Numbered from the stretch's first letter, positions 1 to 8,773 are shown. The stretch is 64,000 nucleotides of DNA from Veillonella parvula (GCF_036456085.1 NZ_CP138632.1:558001-622000); one strand, 5' to 3'. The notes: generated by a model from the letters alone, not told the origin. Numbers and translations are program-made.

Positions 1-323
1 TATTTTGTATGATATTCTTTGGCACTATATACGCCAACAGGTTTCCCCATCAATACAACTTGAGACGATTGATTTCCTGTAGGTTTTAATAACACAGGAT
101 TCATTTGAACAATTGGATCAATACCAGCGGCTTCGGCTTGAGCGACTTGAGCACGGCCAATTTCATCGCCCCATTTTGTCACATAAGAATTGAGGGCCAT
201 ATTTTGTGCTTTAAAAGGAACGGTCTTAAAACCTTTTCTATAAAAAATACGGCATAATGCAGTACAAAGAATACTTTTACCTACATTAGAACTCGTTCCT
301 TGAAACATGATTTTCTTAGCCAT
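1..323 (-). CDS. cobQ: Cobyric acid synthase, 5' part only (gene runs off the left edge)
   Basis: The 107 visible residues are the N-terminal glutaminase-amidotransferase ATPase domain of CobQ, which amidates four side-chain carboxylates of the corrin ring in adenosylcobalamin synthesis. The start reads [17 protein letters not shown], a DTBS-like P-loop (GTSSNVGKS). It is followed by the family signatures [21 protein letters not shown] and MNPVLLKPT. The ATG at 321-323 has an AGGAGG ribosome site a few bases upstream and overlaps the end of cobU by 8 bp, so the two are translationally coupled. The glutamine amidotransferase half lies outside the window. Function is clear from motifs; whether the remainder is intact cannot be judged. 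Confidence 0.9.
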   Translation of the reverse strand, partial: MAKKIMFQGTSSNVGKSILCTALCRIFYRKGFKTVPFKAQNMALNSYVTKWGDEIGRAQVAQAEAAGIDPIVQMNPVLLKPTGNQSSQVVLMGKPVGVYSAKEYHTK

Positions 324-894
324 TTATATGAACCTCCTGTGATTTCAATTCAATGGTAACACCACTAATTGTTAAATAGAGTTTATCTGCAACAGAAGCT
401 ACTGCTCGATTCACACGACCAGCAATATCTCTAAAATATCTAGCCAGTTTATTATCCGGCACAATACCTAACCCAATTTCATTGGTCACAAATATAACTG
501 TTTTACCTTCACATGATTGTATCGAGTCTAATAAAGTGTCTAATTCTGAAAGTATTGTCTGTTCTAATCTATTAGCATCTTCTTGACCACGAATGGAGCC
601 ATAAGCCATCATGTGATTGGTAGTGAACATGGTTAAACAATCTATAAGAATTACATCTGCTGATTGACTGATATTTTCCCATTCATCAGCTAAATGTAAA
701 GGTACTTCAAAATTATTCCATATTTTTCCTCGTCGCTCTTGATGTTTTTTGATGCGATCCACCATTTCCTCATCAAAAGCTTGGCCCGTAGCTACATAAG
801 CTTTTGGCCCCTTTGTAGCCAATGCTAAACGTTCAGCAAATTCACTTTTTCCACTGCGTGCCCCACCGGAACACAATATAATTTGTGATTTCAT
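316..894 (-). CDS. cobU: Adenosylcobinamide kinase / adenosylcobinamide-phosphate guanylyltransferase
   Basis: CobU phosphorylates adenosylcobinamide and transfers GMP to it, activating the corrinoid for nucleotide-loop assembly. The 192-residue protein opens with the P-loop SGGARSGKS. It then has RIKKHQERR, containing the histidine expected to carry the GMP intermediate, and [12 protein letters not shown], a family hallmark near the nucleotide pocket. I chose the ATG at 892-894, which has AGGTG about 7 bases upstream; the in-frame extension to 909 would begin at TTG without a better site. It is cotranscribed with cobQ. The upstream gap is only 63 bp to a divergent gene, and no cobalamin riboswitch fits there. 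Confidence 0.93.
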   Translation of the reverse strand: MKSQIILCSGGARSGKSEFAERLALATKGPKAYVATGQAFDEEMVDRIKKHQERRGKIWNNFEVPLHLADEWENISQSADVILIDCLTMFTTNHMMAYGSIRGQEDANRLEQTILSELDTLLDSIQSCEGKTVIFVTNEIGLGIVPDNKLARYFRDIAGRVNRAVASVADKLYLTISGVTIELKSQEVHING

Positions 895-957
895 AATGCA
901 CCTATACAAGAATTTATAATTTCAGTATCATTATAAGTATAACAAAGGAGCGATACT

Positions 958-1293
958 ATGGAAATTATGAATATGAAACTAAAAATGATGGCTACGCTAT
1001 GGGATAATACATATCGTGTTGCCATCGATGACGGACAAGGTAAATATATTGGTACTGCACGAGTAGTAGTGAATGTTCCTCTACCACCAGAAGCGTTACC
1101 TGAAAATGCACCGCAAGTTGAAGCACAACTATTAGTATTAGTTGAAGACTTTGATTTCGGCGCTGATAAAATTATAAACTTTGAAACAACATTAGCCAAT
1201 TTATTAAGAGAAAAATTCCGTTATGAAATTCCTCATATCTTCTTTTACTATCCTAGCCCTCAAGATGTTTTAAACCAAACAATTTCACAATAG
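958..1293 (+). CDS. Hypothetical protein, 111 aa
   Basis: I do not recognise this protein. It has a strong ribosome site (AAAGGAG ending 7 bases before the ATG), ends just before a strong terminator, and shows ordinary codon use, so it is probably a real gene. The 111 residues have no signal peptide, membrane segment or cysteine pattern. The middle is proline-rich (PLPPEALPENAPQ) and the rest alternates beta-like and helical stretches. It stands alone on the plus strand between cobU and the cobalamin adenosyltransferase gene, both on the minus strand. Its position suggests, but does not show, a link to corrinoid metabolism. Confidence 0.75.
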   Translation: MEIMNMKLKMMATLWDNTYRVAIDDGQGKYIGTARVVVNVPLPPEALPENAPQVEAQLLVLVEDFDFGADKIINFETTLANLLREKFRYEIPHIFFYYPSPQDVLNQTISQ

Positions 1294-1306
1294 GTCTATA
1301 ACGAGC

Positions 1307-1337
1307 AAAAAGCTATGTAAAATACATAGCTTTTTTT
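1307..1337. terminator. Bidirectional intrinsic terminator
   Basis: A perfect 13-bp stem (AAAAAGCTATGTA / TACATAGCTTTTT) with a 3-base loop sits between two convergent genes. It is followed by a T7 run on the plus strand and a T5 run on the minus strand, so it can end both the 958-1293 transcript and the adenosyltransferase transcript. Confidence 0.93.
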
Positions 1338-1339
1338 GT

Positions 1340-1855
1340 TTATTCAGCTCCAAGTTCTTCCTCTACACGACACAAGATAAAGCAAAGGTCGGATAGACGA
1401 TTTAAGTATTTTAAATTAGATTCGTGAACACTTTCACCAGCGTCTAATACTCGCCATAAAGCGCGTTCCGCACGTCGAGTAATCGTTCTAGCTACATGTA
1501 AATAAGCAGAAGATTGTTTTTCACCGGGAATGACAAAACTAGATAAAGGTTCTAACTTTGCATCAAAGCGATCAATAACTTTTTCTAAATGCTTTACATA
1601 TTGCTCAGTAATTACCGGAGCAGTATTTAAACTTGCAATATCAGCCATTAATGTCCATAAGTTTCGCTCAATATCGTATAATTCAGCAGCAACACGTGGA
1701 TTTTCAGCATAAGCGCGAGCCAATCCTAAAAAAGCTTGTAATTCATCGATTGTACCATAAGCTTCTACGCGTAAAGATGATTTCTGTACACGTTCTCCCG
1801 TGTATAAACCAGTTGTACCAGCATCACCTGTTTTTGTATAAACACTACTTGCCAT
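1340..1855 (-). CDS. Cob(I)alamin adenosyltransferase, PduO type
   Basis: This enzyme transfers the adenosyl group of ATP to cob(I)alamin to make coenzyme B12. The 171-residue length and the opening TKTGDAGTTGL, the ATP-binding loop of PduO-type transferases, identify the family. The helical-bundle motif RTITRRAERALW and the C-terminal YLNRLSDLCFILCR are also typical. The ATG at 1855 has AGGAGG upstream. It lies 64 bp after ndk and ends at the shared terminator at 1307-1337. With cobU and cobQ close by, it places corrinoid activation in this neighbourhood, although ndk and htpX upstream are not cobalamin genes. Confidence 0.93.
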   Translation of the reverse strand: MASSVYTKTGDAGTTGLYTGERVQKSSLRVEAYGTIDELQAFLGLARAYAENPRVAAELYDIERNLWTLMADIASLNTAPVITEQYVKHLEKVIDRFDAKLEPLSSFVIPGEKQSSAYLHVARTITRRAERALWRVLDAGESVHESNLKYLNRLSDLCFILCRVEEELGAE

Positions 1856-1919
1856 ATGATTACCTCCTATAGATATACATGGATGTAGAAATAAAAGCTA
1901 AATGATCCCAACCTTGAGA

Positions 1920-2327
1920 TTATTTGTATTCAGGGAACCAAAGATGAATTTCACGAGCAGCAGCTTCTGGAGAATCAGAAGCATGTACTACGTTAGCATC
2001 CATTGTTAGGGCATAGTCACCACGAATACTACCAGGGGCAGCATCTACAGGATTTGTTGCTCCGTTTAAAGCACGTACGGATACAATTGCGTTCTCACCA
2101 GCTAACACAAAAGCAAGAACTGGGCCTGATGTAATAAAATCAACTAATTCACCAAAGAATGGCTTTTCCTTATGTTCTGCACAGTGTTCTTCCGCTAATT
2201 CACGAGGTACTTGTAAGAGTTTTAATGCTTTAATAACAAGGCCTTTACGTTCATAACGGCTAAGGATTTCACCACTTAATTGACGTTTAACTGCATCTGG
2301 TTTAATTAAAACTAATGTTTCTTGCAT
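1920..2327 (-). CDS. ndk: Nucleoside diphosphate kinase
   Basis: Ndk equalises nucleoside triphosphate pools by phosphate transfer through a phosphohistidine. The 135-residue protein has the opening [13 protein letters not shown] and the active-site segment [16 protein letters not shown], which contains the catalytic histidine followed by the usual SD-x-E pattern. The length is close to the short bacterial form (about 135-150). The ATG at 2327 follows a GGAGGG site and lies 22 bp from the htpX stop, so it is probably cotranscribed with htpX. The active-site residues appear complete. Confidence 0.95.
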   Translation of the reverse strand: MQETLVLIKPDAVKRQLSGEILSRYERKGLVIKALKLLQVPRELAEEHCAEHKEKPFFGELVDFITSGPVLAFVLAGENAIVSVRALNGATNPVDAAPGSIRGDYALTMDANVVHASDSPEAAAREIHLWFPEYK

Positions 2328-2349
2328 GATACCCTCCAGTAGATACTAA

Positions 2350-3225
2350 TTATAATATTACCTTTTCTTTATACTTTGGATTCATAGCTTGTTTCTTTAA
2401 CTTTTGAATACGTTCTTCCGTGCGAGGATGTGTACTAAAAAGATTGCTCAAGCTTTCACCAATTCCCATCATAGGGTTAATAATAAACATATGGGCTGTA
2501 GCATTACTTGCATTAGGCAATGCACCATGTTTAGAGTAGTAGTCAATTTTTGCAAGTGCAGAAGCCAGTGCTAATGGGTTGCGACACATATCTCCGCCTC
2601 CCTCATCAGCTAAAAACTCACGAGTACGGGAAATACTCATCTGAATAAGACCAGCTGCGATAGGTGCAATAATGATCGTACCAAGAAGCGCCAAAGGGTT
2701 AGTGCCTTCTCGATCATCGGAGCGCCCAAATATGGCAGTGAATTGAAGTATATTGGCTATCATAGAAATAGCACCAGCCATCATAGCTGCAATTGTACTA
2801 ATCAATGTATCTCGATTCTTAACATGTGTTAATTCATGTGCAAGCACACCTTCTAATTCTTCATCAGTTAATAGACGTTGGATACCTTCTGTAACAGCAA
2901 CTGCTGCATGACTAGGATTTCTACCTGTTGCAAATGCATTCGGTACTTCACTGGGAATGATATAAACCTTTGGCATTGGTAAATTACCATTTTTAGTCAA
3001 TTTCTCTACCATTGCATATAGTTTTGGATTAGACTGTGCAGTAACAGGTTGAGCATTGTATTGGGCTAAAACGATTTTATCGCTGTACCAATAAGACATA
3101 AAATTCATACCCATGGATATGACAAACATCATAATCATACCGCTTCTGCCGCCAATCATATCACCAATAACCACTAAAATGGCCGTTAGCGTAGCTAACA
3201 AAAGTGTTGTTTTTATATTGTTCAT
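2350..3225 (-). CDS. htpX: Membrane zinc metalloprotease HtpX
   Basis: HtpX is an M48 inner-membrane protease in membrane-protein quality control. The 291-residue protein starts with two hydrophobic segments (about residues 5-45). Its zinc site is [10 protein letters not shown], and the third ligand lies in EFLADEGG, with two more membrane spans between and around them. The start was placed at the ATG 3223-3225 because GGAGG lies 6 bases upstream; a longer frame would need a TTG. A good extended -10 promoter lies just upstream, so htpX-ndk can be transcribed separately from thrB. Catalytic residues are intact. Confidence 0.95.
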   Translation of the reverse strand: MNNIKTTLLLATLTAILVVIGDMIGGRSGMIMMFVISMGMNFMSYWYSDKIVLAQYNAQPVTAQSNPKLYAMVEKLTKNGNLPMPKVYIIPSEVPNAFATGRNPSHAAVAVTEGIQRLLTDEELEGVLAHELTHVKNRDTLISTIAAMMAGAISMIANILQFTAIFGRSDDREGTNPLALLGTIIIAPIAAGLIQMSISRTREFLADEGGGDMCRNPLALASALAKIDYYSKHGALPNASNATAHMFIINPMMGIGESLSNLFSTHPRTEERIQKLKKQAMNPKYKEKVIL

Positions 3226-3267
3226 AGTTTCCTCCAATTATTGTTATGGACTATGCCTAACACTATA

Positions 3268-3276
3268 ATTATACCA
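3268..3276 (-). promoter_or_regulatory. Extended -10 promoter for htpX-ndk
   Basis: On the minus strand TGGTATAAT matches the extended -10 consensus. The TATAAT part occupies 3268-3273. No good -35 is visible, which an extended -10 can tolerate. It lies about 43 bases upstream of the htpX start and just after the thrB stop. Confidence 0.5.
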
Positions 3277-3280
3277 TAAA

Positions 3281-4195
3281 CTATATAATTAACGCTCCAG
3301 TTGTATCAGCTTCTAAGCAATATATTTTATTTTCAATCTCATTTGCTGTGAATACAGCCCCCATAGCCTTTGCTACCTCTTGTACATGAGCTTTATCAAC
3401 ATATGCAATTAGAGTAGAACCCGATCCACTGATAGTTGCACCGTAAGCTCCAGCAACTTTTGCGGCTTCAAAAACTTCATCACAATGAGGAATCAATGTC
3501 TTACGATAAGGTACATGCAAGTTGTCATCTAAGGCAACAGATAAATTACTTAATTGATGCGTAATTAAGCTTGTTACAAATAATGAAGCATGACTTACAT
3601 TTTGTACAGCTTCTTTGAATGGAATATGATTTGGTAGCACAGAACGAGCATACTCAGTAGATACCATGACTTCTGGTACTACAACAGCAAAATGTAGCTC
3701 CGGAGGAATAGAAATGACCGTGTTTAGTACCTTATTTTTTAAACCTGTAGCACAACATAAATTTCCGTAAATAGCTGGCGCTACATTATCTGGATGACCT
3801 TCCATACGATTTGCTATAACCAGTAACTCTTCTTTTGAAAGTGGATGCTTTACTAATGCGTTCGCCAGTAAAAGTCCCCCTACTATAGCCGTACTACTAC
3901 TACCTAGTCCACGAGAGGGAGGAATCAAGGTTTCAGAAGTTATATGACCATATCGAATTGGTTCTTGAGCAGTAGCAAAAACTTGATCCATAGCGAAACC
4001 AATTAGATTCTTTTTAGGATCTTCAGCGCGTAAAATATCTGCACCAAAACCTTCAAAAGTATATGTATATTCTGTAGCATTTTCATCTGGTGTAAAGCTG
4101 AATATATTATAAAGATTTAGTGCTAATCCTAAGCAATCAAAACCTGGGCCACAGTTTGCACTAGTGGCAGGTACTTGTACACGAACAGTATTCAT
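3281..4195 (-). CDS. thrB: Homoserine kinase
   Basis: ThrB phosphorylates homoserine on the way to threonine. It belongs to the GHMP kinase family: the ATP loop PPSRGLGSSSTA is present at about residues 88-99, the opening VQVPATSANCGPGFDCLG is the family N-terminal motif, and ATISGSGSTLIAY is the C-terminal glycine-rich motif. The length of 304 residues is normal. The start at 4195 is 3 bases after the hom stop, so the two are cotranscribed and probably coupled. The pair supplies threonine from aspartate semialdehyde; threonine synthase is not in this window. Confidence 0.95.
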   Translation of the reverse strand: MNTVRVQVPATSANCGPGFDCLGLALNLYNIFSFTPDENATEYTYTFEGFGADILRAEDPKKNLIGFAMDQVFATAQEPIRYGHITSETLIPPSRGLGSSSTAIVGGLLLANALVKHPLSKEELLVIANRMEGHPDNVAPAIYGNLCCATGLKNKVLNTVISIPPELHFAVVVPEVMVSTEYARSVLPNHIPFKEAVQNVSHASLFVTSLITHQLSNLSVALDDNLHVPYRKTLIPHCDEVFEAAKVAGAYGATISGSGSTLIAYVDKAHVQEVAKAMGAVFTANEIENKIYCLEADTTGALII

Positions 4196-4197
4196 AA

Positions 4198-5487
4198 TTA
4201 AGCTTCCATAATACGAATAACACTATTAACAGCCTTAACGGAGCGCAAGCTATTAAAAGAGTCTATAAGATTTAAAATATAAGATCTTGGGCATTTAGAT
4301 GTAACAATGGCAAGAACTGCAGTTTCTGGATCCATATTTCGTTGAACGATGGATAAAACAGAAATTTTTTGTTCTGCTAATTTTGCAGAGATTTTTGCTA
4401 GAACACCTGTTTTATTATCCACTGCTAAACGCAAGTAGTAGCTAGATTGGATTTTACCTGGAGAATAAATATCTTTTTGATCATAATAGAACGGTTTCAA
4501 GCGCCCTGTTTCATTATAAGAGACATTCTTTGCCACTTCCATTATGTCAGATACTACAGAACTACCTGTCGGTAAGCTACCTGCACCACGACCATATAGC
4601 ATGACATCATCGATACCATTGCCCTTAACATAAATTGCATTGTAGGATCCTCGAACAGATGCTAATGGATGTGTCGTAGGAATAAATGCAGGATATACAT
4701 TTAAAGATAATCCTTGAGCAGTTTCTTTAGCAATACCTAATAATTTAATATTGTAACCAAACTCTTTCCCAAATTTTATATCTTCAGTATCAATACAAGT
4801 AATACCTTCTACAGTTACATCTTCAAAGAAAATACGACGGTTAAAGCTAATAGATGCAAGGATTGCCAATTTACGAGCTGCATCAAGGCCTTCTACATCA
4901 GCTGTAGGATCTGCCTCTGCATATCCTAAATCTTGTGCTTCTTTTAATACATCTTGGTAGCTTAAACCTTCTTCAGACATTTTAGTCAAAATAAAGTTTG
5001 TAGTACCATTCATAATACCAATGATTTCAGTAATACGATTACCGGCTAACGATTCATATAATGTGCGGATTATAGGAATACCACCTAGAACAGATGCTTC
5101 AAAACGTAAATCTACCCCATTTTTACTCGCTAAGTCTAATAAGTATGGACCAGCTTCTGCTAATAAGTCTTTATTGGCAGTTACCACATTCTTCTTAGCT
5201 TTTAAAGCTCCTTCTACGCAATCCTTAGCAAAGCTTGTACCACCCATCAATTCCACTACCATTTGGATGGAATCGTCTTTTAACACTTCATCAATATCAG
5301 TTACATATTTAGCTGTTTCTGGTAATGTAATATGACTATATTTTTCTGGATTTCGTACATAAATTTTTGAAATTTCAACATTGACACCTGTACGATTTTT
5401 AATTAATTCAGCATTGTCTTGCAATAAGTTAAAAGTACCTTGTGCAACAGTACCAAAACCTAATAAAGCAATTTTTATAGTGGTCAT
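4198..5487 (-). CDS. hom: Homoserine dehydrogenase with ACT domain
   Basis: Hom reduces aspartate semialdehyde to homoserine, the branch point to threonine and methionine. The 429-residue protein has an N-terminal NAD(P)-binding fold (ALLGFGTVAQG), a catalytic region with VVTANKDLLAEAG and GIMNGTTNFILTKM, and a C-terminal ACT domain from about residue 350 (LRLAVDNKTGVLAKIS). The ACT domain normally mediates threonine feedback inhibition. The upstream site GTAGGACG precedes the ATG at 5487. It lies between a separate ACT-domain gene and thrB, all on the minus strand with short gaps. Confidence 0.95.
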   Translation of the reverse strand: MTTIKIALLGFGTVAQGTFNLLQDNAELIKNRTGVNVEISKIYVRNPEKYSHITLPETAKYVTDIDEVLKDDSIQMVVELMGGTSFAKDCVEGALKAKKNVVTANKDLLAEAGPYLLDLASKNGVDLRFEASVLGGIPIIRTLYESLAGNRITEIIGIMNGTTNFILTKMSEEGLSYQDVLKEAQDLGYAEADPTADVEGLDAARKLAILASISFNRRIFFEDVTVEGITCIDTEDIKFGKEFGYNIKLLGIAKETAQGLSLNVYPAFIPTTHPLASVRGSYNAIYVKGNGIDDVMLYGRGAGSLPTGSSVVSDIMEVAKNVSYNETGRLKPFYYDQKDIYSPGKIQSSYYLRLAVDNKTGVLAKISAKLAEQKISVLSIVQRNMDPETAVLAIVTSKCPRSYILNLIDSFNSLRSVKAVNSVIRIMEA

Positions 5488-5511
5488 AATCGTCCTACTC
5501 TCTTAATTAGC

Positions 5512-5961
5512 CTATGCTTGGCCTAAAATTTCTACCTTGATAATACCCTTCATAGAGCGAATATCTAGCAATAAATCTTCTAATGAACCTTGTAAATCCT
5601 TGGTTTCAAAAGAAATGCTACTATTCGCAATGCCTTGTAATGGAATATCTTGATTAATCGTTAAAATACTACCGTTACGTTCAGCAATGGCTTTCAAAAC
5701 GCTTGATAACATACCAGATTCATTTGACATAGAAACATAAATACTAACAATTTTCCCTTGAGCAATTTCAAAAAATGGAAAAACATAATCCTTGTATTTA
5801 TAATACGCAGATCGACTTAAATCCATTTTTTCAACTGCTTCGTTAATTGTTTTAACCTCACCTAGTTTTAGAATTTCTTTTACTTTTATCGTCTTTTTTA
5901 TAGCCTCTGGTAAAATATCTTCTTGAACCAGATAAAATTTATCTTTTTTTGGTTTAGACAT
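5512..5961 (-). CDS. ACT domain-containing protein, UPF0735 (PheB) family
   Basis: The 149-residue protein has an N-terminal helix-turn-helix-like part (about residues 25-60, with LGEVKTINEAVEKMDLSRS) and a C-terminal ACT domain. This matches the UPF0735 family, whose B. subtilis member PheB lies beside pheA. ACT domains usually bind amino acids, so an amino-acid-responsive regulatory role is likely but unproven. The ATG at 5961 has GGGAG 9 bases upstream; an upstream extension overlapping the previous gene looks artificial. Here the neighbour is hom rather than pheA, which suggests a role in the aspartate-family branch. Confidence 0.85.
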   Translation of the reverse strand: MSKPKKDKFYLVQEDILPEAIKKTIKVKEILKLGEVKTINEAVEKMDLSRSAYYKYKDYVFPFFEIAQGKIVSIYVSMSNESGMLSSVLKAIAERNGSILTINQDIPLQGIANSSISFETKDLQGSLEDLLLDIRSMKGIIKVEILGQA

Positions 5962-5974
5962 AGAGCACACTCCC

Positions 5975-6967
5975 TTATTGTTCTCTTGAAGTTTCTTGGG
6001 CAACGAATTGTCGTCCATATAATGTTAATACTGCATACATACCGATGAAGAATGGCATATATTCAGCCACAACACGCCATCCTACAGCGATGATGCCCAC
6101 TGTTCCATTAGGTACAAAGGCACTAAATAATACTACAAATAGACCTTCTGCAATGCCTGTTCCCCCTGGGGTTGGTGCAAAATACAAAATAAGATTTAAT
6201 AAAATCATGCGATCTAAAATATCGATAATAGGAATATCTGGTGTGAAAGCATACATTAAAGCGGGTGCAATACAATATAAGCATAATAAACTCAAACCAG
6301 ATTCAATAAAAACTATTAAAGATTGGACAGGTTGTTTATAAAGTAAACCAAGACCTTGATTTAATGTTTCTAATTTAGAAAGCCAATCTTTAGTGTTATG
6401 TGCTTTAAATCGTTGTGCTAGATTATAGACAAATTGACGCATATATTTAGTCTGTAATATATAAGTTCCCACTAAGGCCGCTATAACAGCAAGCACGGCA
6501 AAAATCAAAAGCATATCACGAGAGATATATGGAATTTCAATAGCATCTCGTAAGAATACTAATGGCAGCATAATGACCAAAAACATAATGGAAAATACGG
6601 TACGTATTAATACAATCGGTGTACCTTTAGATATAGGTACGCCATAACTTCTCAACACCAGTACTTGCGCGACAGCACCCCCGCTAGCTCCAGGTGTCAA
6701 CATAGCCATAAAATAATTACTAAAAATAACTCGTAGCACTGCTCGTATCGATAACTTGTAACCACCAATTTTTACGAGCCTTTGAAGTCGTAATCCATCA
6801 AAATACATACCTGCTACTAAAGCAACTACAGCTAATAATAAGGAAATACTATTAAAAGATGATATGGCTTTCAATGCATCTAAATCAATAGTATAGTAAA
6901 TGATACCAATTGATACAGCCAACAACAAGAGAAACATAAAGATGCCTCTCTTCATCATTTTACTCAT
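5975..6967 (-). CDS. Flippase-like integral membrane protein (LPG synthase TM / UPF0104 family)
   Basis: This 330-residue protein is almost wholly hydrophobic, with about eight predicted membrane segments. It carries the conserved family core MLTPGASGGAVAQVLVLRSYG and the later PTPGGTGIAEGLFV. The fold is that of the membrane half of lysylphosphatidylglycerol synthases and of HpnL-type transporters. There is no aminoacyl-transferase domain, so it is not MprF itself; a lipid-moving role is the usual inference. Its ATGA start overlaps the stop of the upstream deacetylase gene by 4 bp, so the two are translated together. Confidence 0.85.
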   Translation of the reverse strand: MSKMMKRGIFMFLLLLAVSIGIIYYTIDLDALKAISSFNSISLLLAVVALVAGMYFDGLRLQRLVKIGGYKLSIRAVLRVIFSNYFMAMLTPGASGGAVAQVLVLRSYGVPISKGTPIVLIRTVFSIMFLVIMLPLVFLRDAIEIPYISRDMLLIFAVLAVIAALVGTYILQTKYMRQFVYNLAQRFKAHNTKDWLSKLETLNQGLGLLYKQPVQSLIVFIESGLSLLCLYCIAPALMYAFTPDIPIIDILDRMILLNLILYFAPTPGGTGIAEGLFVVLFSAFVPNGTVGIIAVGWRVVAEYMPFFIGMYAVLTLYGRQFVAQETSREQ

Positions 6968-7818
6968 ACCAAGTCTCCATAATTAATGAGCTCTATATCA
7001 TGTTGACTTATATATAATCGCGTATGACTGGAACAGAGTGCTTGCAACTCATCTTCCCAATGATAACCCCAATTATAAAGCTTACTAAGAATACTACTAT
7101 TACTACCTGGGTGAACCATCAATTCATGGGTACCAGAATGTTTATTTACCGCTTTTAGGATACCCATTAGAGATTTCTGATTTATATGGCCTCCATTTAC
7201 CATGCCCCAAAAATATTGGGTTGTAGTCATACAATTATTTCGTATGATTGGTCGCGCATTAGCCGCAACCGTTGATAAACCAACTTTACCAAGAAATCGA
7301 ATTGGGGAATACATATAATTCATAAAACCAGTAGACTCATCGGGTATACGTATAGCATGTATACCAAAGGATTTTGCCTGTTCAATCACAATTGGCAATA
7401 CCGTTGGTAGAACATGCATATGTTGATGTCCATCAATATGAGTTACCCTTAAGCCGGTATCCATTATTTGAGCTATTTGTCCATGAATCTCTTTACGTAA
7501 TTCACTATAATTGATTTTGCCAGAGTAAATACGTTTAATAAATTCTACATAGTTCTCTGGAAATACACCTTCTGGTGTGAGAAGTGATGAAACTTCTGAT
7601 GGATCACATACTGGTTTCACCCCACCTACCAAGGTAATATGAATACCAATGCCCAACTTAGGGTTTTGTTTTGCCATACTTACGGCTTCTGTAAAAGCTT
7701 CTCCTCCTGCCATTAAAGAGGTACTGGTAATAATACCCCTACGATGACCATCAATAATACCAGCATTAACTGCACTATGAAGGCCAAAATCGTCTGCATT
7801 TACAATTAATTTGGACAT
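6964..7818 (-). CDS. ChbG/HpnK (YdjC) family carbohydrate deacetylase
   Basis: YdjC-like enzymes remove acetyl groups from N-acetylated sugars using a metal held by Asp and His residues. The opening LIVNADDFGLHSAVNAGI contains the DD motif, and HIDGHQHMHVLP supplies the metal-binding histidines. The ending includes ELMVHPG. The length of 284 residues is usual. I chose the ATG at 7818 because GGAAG lies about 7 bases upstream; the ATG at 7836 has no site. Coupling to a flippase-like gene points to glycolipid or envelope-sugar processing. The substrate is unknown. Confidence 0.88.
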   Translation of the reverse strand: MSKLIVNADDFGLHSAVNAGIIDGHRRGIITSTSLMAGGEAFTEAVSMAKQNPKLGIGIHITLVGGVKPVCDPSEVSSLLTPEGVFPENYVEFIKRIYSGKINYSELRKEIHGQIAQIMDTGLRVTHIDGHQHMHVLPTVLPIVIEQAKSFGIHAIRIPDESTGFMNYMYSPIRFLGKVGLSTVAANARPIIRNNCMTTTQYFWGMVNGGHINQKSLMGILKAVNKHSGTHELMVHPGSNSSILSKLYNWGYHWEDELQALCSSHTRLYISQHDIELINYGDLV

Positions 7819-7837
7819 AGTTATCTTCCTTTTCATG

Positions 7838-7863
7838 AAAAAAAGGGAGAACTTTGTTCTCCC
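7838..7863 (-). terminator. Terminator-like hairpin in the leader of the deacetylase gene
   Basis: On the minus strand an 8-bp stem GGGAGAAC / GTTCTCCC with a 3-base loop is followed directly by seven T residues. It ends about 20 bases before the chosen start of the deacetylase gene and lies downstream of a promoter-like sequence, so it could act as an attenuator. Confidence 0.7.
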
Positions 7864-7879
7864 ACAAAGGATATATGTT

Positions 7880-7909
7880 ATTGTACCAAATACACAACTA
7901 AAAAATCAA
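7880..7909 (-). promoter_or_regulatory. Sigma-A type promoter for the deacetylase-flippase pair
   Basis: On the minus strand, -35 TTGATT (7904-7909) and -10 TACAAT (7880-7885) are separated by 18 bases. It lies between two terminator hairpins and points toward the deacetylase gene. Confidence 0.55.
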
Positions 7910-7912
7910 TAC

Positions 7913-7950
7913 AAAAGCCCTCTACTTGTATACTAGTAGAGGACTTTTTA
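7913..7950. terminator. Intrinsic terminator after the TrmH-family gene
   Basis: The stem AAAAG-CCTCTACT / AGTAGAGG-CTTTT is strong in both directions. On the minus strand it follows the rRNA methyltransferase stop at 7978 and has a T-rich tail. Confidence 0.88.
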
Positions 7951-7977
7951 TAAGGTCATAAATTTTTATCATATATA

Positions 7978-8772
7978 CTAAGGCATCAATTGTTCTTGTA
8001 CTTTATACATACATAATGCAGCAGCTACGCTTACATTTAAGGATTCCATATCACCATACATAGGAATCATAATACGATTTGTACATAGATTCATAACCTC
8101 TGGTGTTACGCCATTCCCTTCGTTTCCTAATACTAGCATAGTTCGCTTAGCATAACGTACAGTATGATAAGGATTGGAATGTTCTAAAGCAGTTACATAG
8201 GTAGTCATATTAGACTCAGTTACCATATCATGTAACAGAGATAAGGTAATATCCTCATATAAAGGTATTTTATGTAAGGCGCTCATAGTACTGCGCACTG
8301 TCTTGTCATTAAAAGGGTCCACAGTTCCTTTCATCAAAAATATACCTTTTACACCTGCTGCAACTGCTGTACGAATTATGGTACCTAGATTGCCAGGATC
8401 TTGAACTCCATCTAATGTAATATATAAGCCATCATCAATGTGAATGCTTTCCATATCGTATTTTGGTTTTGATACAATAGCAACTACACCTTGTCCATTT
8501 ACGGTATTATCCACCTTATCAAATATTGGATCTTGTGCAATAAATTTAGGTACAAATTGAACAGTATCTAAGTCTAATAAATCTAATACATGTTTATCTT
8601 GCGCTTTAGATTCACGTATAACAATTGTTTTTACTGCCCCCATAGCTGCAATATCTCGAATAGATCGAATACCTTCAACAATGTACTCTCCATATTTTTG
8701 GCGATTTTTACGCTGCCCTAATGAGATAATTCGCTTAATGGTCTTATTATCTTTAGATTGGATACATTCCAT
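7978..8772 (-). CDS. SpoU/TrmH-family RNA 2'-O-ribose methyltransferase
   Basis: The 264-residue protein is a trefoil-knot methyltransferase of the SpoU family. An N-terminal substrate-binding domain (KNRQKYGEYIVEGIRSIRD) is followed by the three family motifs: DGVQDPGNLGTIIRTA, LVLGNEGNGV and IPMYGDMESLNVSVAAA. The arrangement is like RlmB/TsnR relatives that methylate 23S rRNA, but the target nucleotide cannot be read from sequence. The ATG at 8772 with GGGAG upstream is preferred over the GTG at 8784. It begins 1 bp after the ABC transporter stop and is probably cotranscribed with it. Confidence 0.9.
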   Translation of the reverse strand: MECIQSKDNKTIKRIISLGQRKNRQKYGEYIVEGIRSIRDIAAMGAVKTIVIRESKAQDKHVLDLLDLDTVQFVPKFIAQDPIFDKVDNTVNGQGVVAIVSKPKYDMESIHIDDGLYITLDGVQDPGNLGTIIRTAVAAGVKGIFLMKGTVDPFNDKTVRSTMSALHKIPLYEDITLSLLHDMVTESNMTTYVTALEHSNPYHTVRYAKRTMLVLGNEGNGVTPEVMNLCTNRIMIPMYGDMESLNVSVAAALCMYKVQEQLMP

Positions 8773-8773
8773 A

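Noticed and set aside
895-957. Possible cobalamin riboswitch before cobU
   Set aside because: The gap is only 63 bases and lacks the conserved B12-box elements.
6964-7836. Upstream ATG at 7836 for the deacetylase
   Set aside because: It lies directly against the terminator T run and has no ribosome site, whereas the ATG at 7818 has GGAAG.
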